Shown one piece after another: positions 56,367-64,000 of a DNA stretch of 64,000 bases. Numbering within the stretch: the first letter of the stretch is position 1; each line of letters opens with the position of its first letter. The DNA is from Diadema setosum. Taxonomy: Eukaryota > Echinodermata > Echinoidea > Diadematoida > Diadematidae. The translations under genes were made by a program, and so were the position numbers. The stretch spans positions 34,655,200-34,719,199 of the forward strand of contig CM067067.1 of the NCBI GenBank assembly GCA_033980235.1, given 5' to 3'. The notes beneath the pieces were generated by a model, which saw only the letters and a list, made by a program, of their open reading frames with translations, was not told the origin of the DNA and searched no databases.

Positions 56367-59300
56367 GTAAACTTTGAATTAGAATTATAAAGTGGAGTGG
56401 TGCTGTTGATTGCTTCGCTGTTGTAAAGTGCACAATTGCGATTACTCAGGGAGGGTACATGTTCAGTGCGGTTTGAGCATGGTTGATACAACATCATGAA
56501 CATGCTCAAATTCTCACTCAACTTGAACATTCTCAAAAGCAAGCATCATGCTATGCAGCATCTTGAGAATTGGCAACATATGCTCAAAGTGAAATGCAGC
56601 AACTATTCAAACATCTGTTAAAAACATGTGAAAACCTACATTGTAACCGCACAAGTGACTCTGATGCGTACATGCTGCTACTGCAGTAGTACTGCCGCTA
56701 CTGCAGTAGTACTGCCATAATGGTAACAGTGCCCCAGGGTTAGTGCAAACCTTGAGAAACATTAAACCTCTTAGAAAATTTGTGGGCAAAACATATGAGA
56801 CAAAACATGTATTCCAGTTATAAGTTATAACTTATAAGCAGCACAACAAGTAGGTTGCCTAAAGATGGCGAAACATATATTGTGCCTCGGACACAAAAAT
56901 GAATGTTTCCCCAAGTGTTAATTGACAGATCTAAGCAAGCTATTTTTTTGTTTGTTTGAACATGAAGTTAAGGAATTGTGTACATATAGCAAGCTTTTAC
57001 AGAATTAATGGGCATTACGTTGCTTTTTAAACAAGTAAAGTGCCTAACCCAGTGAGAAAAAAAGAAAAAGTAATTGTACATACAGTGTACAAGATCAGAC
57101 TGTAAACTGGCTCATTGATCAAAATATAATGGACTTGCCATTGTATTTCTGTCATGGTCAGTTAGATATTACAATGATCTTTCCAAAGGCATCGGCAGTA
57201 CAGCAGCAGACCATACATAGGGCAGGCAGACTCCATGATGGACATTGGGACCAGGCCGCTCTTCAGCGAGGAGCATGACATGTTCAGGGCGACCGCCAGG
57301 AGGTTCTTTCAAGAAGAAGTTGCTCCAAATCAAGACAGGTTTGTCTCATCACCCATTGTTCCAGAAAGTAACTAGACATAAATAGATCTATAAAATCTGG
57401 TAGAGAGCAAGTACAATATGGTCACAGCTGGCACACAATATTGAAATTTGCCCTGGAGTCTTTGTCAACTGTTTCAATGGAGCTACTGATCCGGGCAAAT
57501 TCAAACATTTGCAGAGTAGAATGGGTGGTGTTTTGAATTTATGATGTTCACAAAAGCACTTTGAGAGAAAAATGTGTCTATGTGGAGGTGACACGACTGA
57601 AACAGATCAGTGAAAACATGAGCAAAATCAGAGAGGCACCATGGGAATTCAGGGCTGTCTGAGTGAAAGGTCACAAATTGAAAGTCACAAGGACAAACGG
57701 AAATCTGCTGACGATGAATGCTGTACGATGAATCAGGAATGATACTTGGATTTAATCATCAATAAGTAATGGCAAGGCAATATTCTTACAGTGCTAAATT
57801 AAGCAAGTATGGTATGAAAATCCCACTGTCAAATTAACACAGATTTTCTGTTAATGCTAAAGCAAGTAAACAAACAAAAAACTGAAGCATTTGATTAAAG
57901 AAACCTATGAAACTATGGGAGCTGCTTAGTGAAAAGATGAATGCTACATTGTAGCTTACAATGACATACAAGTATGGCTGATTTGCTCAAAATTCTACAG
58001 ACTGTCTATAAGAGCTAAACTCTTGAGAAAGGAGAGGAAGAAGAAGCTGGAGAATGAGTCCCACCCCAAAACAATTCAATTCAGTTCAATTTAGTGAGAT
58101 TATGTAGGCTCGGACTTCTGAACATATCATCTGGATGGCCAAAGTAGTCAGTGCAGCAGCGTAAGATATCTTTAATTTGTCTAATTTACATCATGGTGTT
58201 CATGCCATTCGTAGGTACGAGAAGCAGAGGATGGTGGACAAGGAATTGTGGGAGAAGGTGGGGTCAGCTGGCTTGCTGGGCGTCGACATACCGGTGGAGA
58301 AGGGAGGTGTTGGAGGTGACATCCTTATGGCTGCCATCCTTTGGGAAGAACAGTGAGTTTTTCACCCTCATGGGATTTCCCTACAATTTCTGCCCATATG
58401 TACAAAGCTTCTCAAAGTTTTGAAGGTGGATAGATAAAAGATACAAACTTTTGAAAAGGGACAGAGATATCATAAACAGGACATTGCTATACTTGACTCA
58501 AGCTACTAATAGGAAGTCAGCAGTGGGCTATTCAAAGAATGCTTTAATCACCCTCAAAAGATGATGGAACTTGGATTGGTCAATACCTTGAAGTAAATTA
58601 TTTTCTTATAAAGCTTTAAAGGTAGGGAATCCCATTTGCACGCCTTAAATGAAGAGTTGTATAAATACAGTGGTATGTTGAAGAGAGTATCATTTTAGAA
58701 ACTCCCATAAAGTATTGAAAGTGGAAGGTAACATTTAGTACATTTTTTGACCGTTAGATTTTGAATTGAATTGTTTTAGGGGCTCACCGTAAATTCCAGT
58801 ACATTACTAGGCTACCTTTGCAGACCCATGTACTGCATGTGTGTCCATCATGTATATTTTGTGAAGAAAGTTCATCAACACTTACAAACATTTCTATATA
58901 CATTCTTGTCACACACTCTGTATGTTATTACATCAGCTCTTGTACTTTTAGATTTGTGTTTATAGATCACAAATACAGAAGAATGCAACAAAAAGGCTTA
59001 AGTGTGGCTGACACACAGAACTACTAAGTAGTTGAGTTTTGTGCATTATTCAAATTTTAGATAACTGTTGACTTCCAAATTTCTAAGCAGTAGCCTAAGC
59101 AAGTCCCCTGAGGTTCATATTTAATGTTTTGCTGCATTTTAGGAGGTCTGTAAAAGGTATCCCCTACCTTTAAGGGATGGTATAGTTTTGGTTCAGATGG
59201 TGATTCAGATTTCAACTTTTTGTGACCTAATTAGAAACCACTTGTATATTCATATTTGAAATTTTAAAAAGTATATAATTCTACATGTAAGAGGAATTAA

Positions 59301-62300
59301 ATGTTTATTTAATGAAAGTTAGTTCTGTAGTTCCTCTAAGAATTGTATGCTTTTTAATATTTCATATAAGCAGTTTCATATTATCTCGCAAAAAGATAAA
59401 ACCTGAATCCCCATCTCAACCAATACTATGCCATATCTTTAAACAAAGTTCTTTACCAATCTTATAAATTGTTGTAAGAAGAGAAATCTGATGACTTGTG
59501 TATATTAGAAAAAAAATCAAACAGCATTGCCATTTTAAGGAAATATGCAGTGCACTTCATGTTGCTTGAATGAATAATGAATTCTATAATACCCTAATCA
59601 TCACTTATAGTGTATGTGGCCAAAAGAATATACAATTAAGTGCCATATATTTCATTGAAAACATTCTACTGCAATTTTTTTCTTCAAATTACTTGCATAT
59701 ACGCCCTTAAAGTGTCCAAACCAAGATTCTGTCAGTGACATCATCAGTCAGTCATTGCTAAAGTAAATATGATAACAAGAAACATTCAAATGCCCTTCCA
59801 CTAGACTGAGCATAACATGCATGTTTGCCTGCAATGTTTTTTGTTAATCATATTAGTACTTTAGCAGTGATTGACAGATGCTGTTATGGAAAAATTTTGA
59901 ATTAGAGGTTTTGTTTTGTTTTGTTTGGTTTGATTTGGGTTTTTTGCTCGTATCCAAGTGATGTGAAGAAAAATAGGAGAAATATTAAGATATATGGTAC
60001 ATATACCATTTACATATGTGATCTTCAGTAAATACTTGAGACATCATTTTGTCTTTGCAAAAGTCTTTGTGATCAAAGATAAATGGAAATTTAGAGCAAA
60101 GTTATGAGCTTTTATTTTTCTTGTTCATTAGAATAAGTTGCTAAATTCCTAAGACTGTACTGTGACCTAGTTGGCAAGATTGATTTTTAGACTGTTGATA
60201 CGTGGAATCACAGACGACTATTTATTTATTTGACGTGATGTTTTCATGTTTCCATGAATGATTTCATGGTGTCCAAGCCTTTATGAAAACAAAACAAAAA
60301 GTTAAGGTTGGGTCGACACAAAAGATATGTAAGATGTGCTTCTTTGTGTTTTAAATAGTTTTTCAACAGTTTTTTGACTAGTGCAAAACCTCACTTTTTT
60401 CCTCAAGTTTTTCCATGATTTTCTTTGTGATGCAAAGTGCTTGACGTCATTGATGACTTGTATTATGTGCAATGTGTGAAATTTACATTGAGCTTCTCCT
60501 TTTAGAAGGGAATAAAACCCAATTGTACCTGTGGATTTAATGAATGCAGCAATATTAGTGGAACACATCAGTGAAAGTTTGAGGAATATTTGATAATCTA
60601 TTCAAAAGAACAATTAATTTTAAAAGTTTTGATGCAGCTATTGCTGGATGAGAAGACTACAACAGTTTGTGACATTATGTTTGAAGATCGATATGAAGAA
60701 ATGATGAAGAAAATTTGACTTGTCTATTCTATTAAAGAGCACTTAACTTACTTTGTTCAGAAAGCAGGGGAATGATACCAGTAGTGCCATTAACATACAC
60801 TCTATGTAAGTAACAAGTAGAGGGAATGTTTATTTTTCAGGGGAAAAATTGTTGAATTTTCTTTGTACTTTCTTTATATCTTTCTTTATATGTGATACCG
60901 CCAATTGTAGAAGTCTTCTCATCCATTGATGGCTGCACAGAAAGTTGAAAAATTCCTACTCTTTTGAAAGAATCGTCTGATTTTCCTCAAACTTTCTCTG
61001 ATATGTTACATTGATATTGCTGCATTCTTTCAATCCACTTGAGTGTATTTGGGTTTCATTCCCCTTCATGCTTCTTTCTTTCCCTTCCATTTACCCAGAT
61101 TTTATGGAATGTGTGTCAAAGAGCTATGTGGATATAGCAAATTCATTTTGTTGAAGAGTTGATTTTTGTGTCAAAATATGCGATACTCAAGTTAGCAGCA
61201 GGTGTAGCAGCATTTGATGCAGATCAAAACTAAGCAAGGCCCATCTTAGGGAAGACTCACAACATCACATTAAAACATTCCTGGCATTTGCTCTGTGTGT
61301 GCTCATTCCTGCAGTGGTAATTATTATGTGAGAATTTGATACCATCTCATGGATAAGATACTGAACTAAATACAGTCAAACCTGTCTGTAACAGCCACCC
61401 AAGGGAGATGAAAGCAGTGGCTGTTGATAGAAAGGTGGCCACTATAGACAGGGTCATTAACGTGGCTTTTCTCTCTTGGAAGAATTGTTTGTAGTGGCCG
61501 TATACGGCAGGTGGCCGCTATAGACAGGTGTCCGCTAAGGCAGGTTTGACTGTGCCAATTTAAGGTTCACAGAAAAAAACAAACAAGCACAAATGGAAGT
61601 CAGGTATTGAAAAACTGCATAACATGTTTCTCTAGGTTTTATGTGAATGGGGCAGGTCCCAATCTGGCTATTCACAGCGATGTTGTAATGCCGTACATTG
61701 TCGAGTATGGTACTGAGGAGCAGATACAGAAGTTCATCCCGGCTATGGGTGCAGGCACCAAGGTCGGGGCGATAGCCATGACCGAACCCTCGGCGGGAAG
61801 GTATAGCTTGGTGGCTTTTTGCACATTCTTGGTAGCTTTTCATGTAATGTTCCGTGAAGGCAATGGGGAGAGAAATTCATCCTTGCAGCTTCTGCGCTCA
61901 TCAAGCAAGTTTGTCTGTGACATCTACAGTAGATAGAGAGAGAGAAAAAAAAAATGTGCTTCTGCTTTAATGGCATTGCTCATTATTGCTTGAAATGACT
62001 TGGTATGAATTTTTTCCACCCATTCAAAATGTCTGTAGAATGCTTCATAGCTGGTGTGTCATAGCAAGCATCAGTTGAACAAATTTTTGCATTTCATTTT
62101 CTTTTTCTTTTCTTTTTTTTTTTAATTTCCTCTTTATACATTTCATGTGTTGCATCTGCTTTTTTTTCCTTCATTTGTTTTTTATGCCTCCGCCACGAAG
62201 TGGTGCCTTAGGCATTATGTTTTCGGGTTGGCCGTCCTTTTCCGTCCGTCCGTCCATAATCAATTTTGTGGACAGCATAACAAAAAAACCTTTTGAGGTA

Positions 62301-63695
62301 TCCTGATGAAACTTGGCATGTATGTGTGTATGAGGGGGTGAAGTTGTGCCTATCAACTTTTGGGTGCACATGCTCAAGGTCAAAAGTCAAAAGGTCAAGG
62401 TCAAATGCTCAAAATTTCACTATTTCCCCCATATCTATGCAATACCTGAAGATATTTTCTTGAAACTTAGTGTGTACATGTACTACCCAATTAAGATTCT
62501 CTGGTGAAAGTTTTGGGTCGTGAGGTCAAAGGTCAAGTGAAAATGTTAAAATTTCACTTTTTCTCCATATATTGGAAATGGTTCAAGGTTTCTTCATGGA
62601 ACACAGTATATATGTATGTACTGACTGGCAGTGATTATCCATGGAATTTTGGGGTCATTGGGTCAAACAAAGGTCAGGGGTCAAAGGTCAAGGTCAACTC
62701 TTCAAAATTTTACTGTTTCTCTCATATTTATGCAATGCCTGCAGGATTTGTTTTTTACTTGGTGTATACATGTATTACCCAATAGAGATTCCCTGGGAAG
62801 TTATTTTGCCAAAAAGGTCAAAGGTCAAAAGGTCAAAGATCAAGTAAAAGTGCTGAACTTTACTTCTTTCTCCATATCTCGGAAGTGGCTCTAATTGTCT
62901 TGAAACTTAGTACTCATGTTCTGCCTGACAGTGATTCTCTTATGAATTTTAGGGTAAGAGGGTCAAAGGTCAAGGGTCAAAGGCCAGGTGAAAATGGTAA
63001 CAATTTACTATTCAATACAGAAATTGCACTTTTTCTCCATACCTTAAAAATTACTCAATGCATAAACTTATAAAAGTGTTGAAGTCAAGTAAAAGTCCTC
63101 AAATCCCCAAATACGCTCTCCCATTCATCCATTTAAACCGAGGTCAAGGAAGGTGAACATTCAACACATTTGTGACAAACTTGTCATTTTGATATTTTGC
63201 CAATTATGTGAAACTGTCATCACACATTGTCCACATGTATTATAGACCTATTAGGAGAGTCATGCATTATGGCAGAGGCATACCAATCGCCATAGCGACG
63301 TTTCTAGTTGTTGTTGTTTTTTTTTCCCCATGCTTTGTCAGTTATGCAAGTTAAACAATGTGATTGTGGCCCGCATTCATCTGGATGCTCTGCTTGGATT
63401 TACGTGCATTGGAATTGGAGAGCTACAGTACCATAAAGTTCATGAGTATCATACCCCATGTGTTCGCCATGCTTGCAAATATTACGCTTCTCAAGCCACA
63501 CGCCAATGGCCTTCTACGTGTTACGTGCAGGTTTTATGTCAATGGAGCGGGAACCGCCTTCCCGATGCACAGCGACATTGTCATGCCGTACATCGCAGAC
63601 TATGGCACACAGGAACAGATCGAGCGGTTTCTGCCAGAAATGGCGGCCGGTAGGAAGGTTGGTGCCCTCGCCATGACGGAACCGGCAGCAGGCAG
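56218..63695 (+). CDS. Long-chain acyl-CoA dehydrogenase-like paralogue, exons 1-4 (continues beyond window)
   Basis: Exons: 56218-56366, 57210-57338, 58215-58352 and 61636-61800, plus a second exon 4 at 63531-63695. The ATG is in a strong context (GCACCATGG). The first 45 residues (MATGRLLLPILAHSAIKNTR and so on) are basic, hydrophobic and free of acids, as in a mitochondrial presequence. The mature part matches the minus-strand gene: MDIGTRPLFSEEHDMFR, EKVGSAGLLGVDIPVEKGG, YVNGAGPNLAIHSDVVMPYI and IAMTEPSAG. Intron positions and phases are identical to that gene. The expected function is the same flavin-dependent oxidation of acyl-CoA. Exons 5-9, including the catalytic glutamate, lie outside the window, so activity cannot be judged. 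The head-to-head arrangement with the other gene suggests an inverted duplication. Confidence 0.9.
56367..57209. other. Paralogue intron 1
   Basis: No gene is seen. A direct repeat of TGCTACTGCAGTAGTACTGC lies near 56686-56716. The rest is unassigned. Confidence 0.5.
57210..57338 (+). CDS. Paralogue exon 2
   Basis: The acceptor is CAGCAGCAG (tandem CAG leaves alternative NAGNAG-type choices) and the donor GTTTGT. It encodes PYIGQADSMMDIGTRPLFSE and FFQEEVAPNQD. It is six codons shorter than the same exon in the minus-strand gene. Confidence 0.87.
57339..58214. other. Paralogue intron 2
   Basis: Nothing recognisable apart from ordinary AT-rich intron sequence. Confidence 0.5.
58215..58352 (+). 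CDS. Paralogue exon 3
   Basis: The acceptor is CATTCGTAG and the donor GTGAGT. It encodes YEKQRMVDKELWEKVGSAGL and GGVGGDILMAAILWEEQ. Its 138 bases match the minus-strand gene. Confidence 0.92.
58616..59173. mobile_element. TTAA-flanked MITE, family M1 (copy 2)
   Basis: It has the same ends as the copy at 32063-32622 (TTAAAGGTAGGGAATCCC..GTATCCCCTACCTTTAA) and is nearly identical throughout, so amplification was recent. It shares its right TTAA with the next MITE. Confidence 0.8.
59170..59442. mobile_element. TTAA MITE, family M2 (copy 4, shorter)
   Basis: It starts TTAAGGGATGGTATAGTTTT and ends CCAATACTATGCCATATCTTTAA-like sequence. It shares TTAA 59170-59173 with the M1 copy. Its interior is deleted relative to the other M2 copies. 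Confidence 0.65.
59443..60504. other. Paralogue intron 3, middle part
   Basis: No gene or clear repeat is seen. Confidence 0.5.
60505..61066. mobile_element. Foldback MITE, family M3, with about 160-base inverse arms
   Basis: The left arm AAGGGAATAAAACCCAA..GGATGAGAAGACTAC is mirrored by GTAGAAGTCTTCTCATCC..GGGTTTCATTCCCCTTC. The element is about 560 bases and non-coding. Confidence 0.7.
61373..61552. mobile_element. pogo/Tigger-type MITE
   Basis: The ends are CAGTCAAACCTGTCTGTAAC and, inversely, CAGTCAAACCTGCCTTAGC. TA precedes the left end. The interior carries the TGGCC.CTATAGACAGG repeats usual for such elements. It is 180 bases long, less than 100 bases upstream of exon 4a. Confidence 0.75.
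61636..61800 (+). CDS. Paralogue exon 4a
   Basis: The acceptor is TTTCTCTAG and the donor GTATAG. It encodes FYVNGAGPNLAIHSDVVMPY and KVGAIAMTEPSAG in 165 bases. Substitutions against the other exon 4 versions cluster at residues 8-12 (PNLAI) and 36-40. In the family this region lines part of the acyl pocket. Confidence 0.9.
62183..63307 (+). mobile_element. Helentron-like element, family A (copy A4, between exons 4a and 4b)
   Basis: The 5' end TATGCCTCCGCCACGAAGTG starts the terminal hairpin and is followed by TTTTCGGGTTGGCC and a short GTCC tract. The 3' end has the inverse repeat GGCAGAGGCATACC, a hairpin (GTCGC/GCGAT on the opposite strand) and TTTCTAG at 63301-63307, followed by T. DR1 motifs AGGTCAAAGGTCA are at 62523-62535 and 62815-62827. 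Confidence 0.7.
63531..63695 (+). CDS. Paralogue exon 4b (second copy of exon 4)
   Basis: The acceptor is TTACGTGCAG and the donor GTTGTA, weaker than that of 4a. It encodes FYVNGAGTAFPMHSDIVMPY and KVGALAMTEPAAG in 165 bases, with the same phase at both ends as 4a. It has 44 of 54 residues in common with exon 4 of the minus-strand gene, but about 37 of 54 with 4a. The frame is intact. Confidence 0.88.
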
Positions 63696-64000
63696 GTTGT
63701 ATTGGTTGATGTCTACCATTAGCCCCACATGCACCTACTTTGTAATGTTGGTGAATATGATAATGGTAATGCACATTGTTTTATTTGCTTTGATAAGCCT
63801 CTTTATACTGTTAGCTCTACTCTCCCAGAAGGCTGTGCCAGTAGTGTATTCCCCAATAGGTCAGGTGCTCACCAATATGTCTGCATAGACAGTGGCATAG
63901 TAGAAATCCTCCCCCCCCCCCCAAAAAAAAAAAATAAAATAAAATAAAAAATAAAAATAAAATAAGAATGAAAATAGATTAATAAAGGAATTGAATTGAA
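63696..64000. other. Start of the intron after exon 4b
   Basis: A C-run followed by A-rich AAAAT repeats lies at about 63911-63965, ending in GAATTGAATTGAA, which resembles the tail of the retrotransposon at 21172. A further insertion may begin at the window edge. Confidence 0.4.

Noticed and set aside
61607..61936. The 109-codon frame through exon 4a considered as an intronless gene fragment
   Set aside because: The frame is an ordinary exon with acceptor and donor at the positions conserved in the other gene. The extra codons on both sides are intron.

Overview
This is eukaryotic nuclear DNA from an animal. It has intron-containing genes with GT/AG splice sites, a non-LTR retrotransposon, an LTR retrotransposon, many MITEs and several kinds of Helitron-like element. 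The two host genes are acyl-CoA dehydrogenases of the long-chain (ACADL) type. The mixture of Helitron/Helentron-type repeats, TTAA-flanked MITEs and TGACCTTTGACC-rich repeats resembles marine invertebrate deuterostomes, with an echinoderm the most plausible. That placement is an inference from repeat style and was not tested by any search.

Layout. Bases 1-1953 hold the 5' end of an LTR retrotransposon on the minus strand: a long LTR with TATA box and AATAAA signal, a primer-binding-like site, and a gag ORF that runs off the left edge. From 1966 to 24674 there is a head-to-tail array of seven Helitron-like units plus a truncated eighth. Each unit starts with TC and ends in a CCCGTGGA..TCCACGGG hairpin followed by CTAG, with the next unit starting at the very next base. 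No Rep/helicase ORF is present, so the units look non-autonomous. The last unit carries a 5'-truncated non-LTR retrotransposon with an intact reverse transcriptase domain. Bases 24675-26400 are a TA-microsatellite zone holding a large foldback element, a MITE and two tiny palindromic elements. Bases 26400-31130 are repeat-derived or unassigned, including two fused copies of a Helentron-like element.

Bases 31136-50790 contain a complete nine-exon ACADL-like gene on the minus strand. The exons assemble in phase into 446 codons plus a stop, from a mitochondrial presequence-like N-terminus to the C-terminal acyl-CoA dehydrogenase signature. Bases 56218-64000 contain the first exons of a divergent ACADL-like paralogue on the plus strand. 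Exon 4 of that gene occurs twice (61636-61800 and 63531-63695) with identical length and phase. The two start codons face away from each other across about 5.4 kb.

Both gene products would be mitochondrial matrix flavoproteins performing the first step of beta-oxidation. The introns and the downstream flank are loaded with transposons. Among them are at least four families with a shared but covarying terminal-hairpin architecture that looks Helentron-like. One class of these carries perfect AGGTCA-A-AGGTCA (DR1) nuclear-receptor-type motifs into the neighbourhood of fatty-acid oxidation genes.
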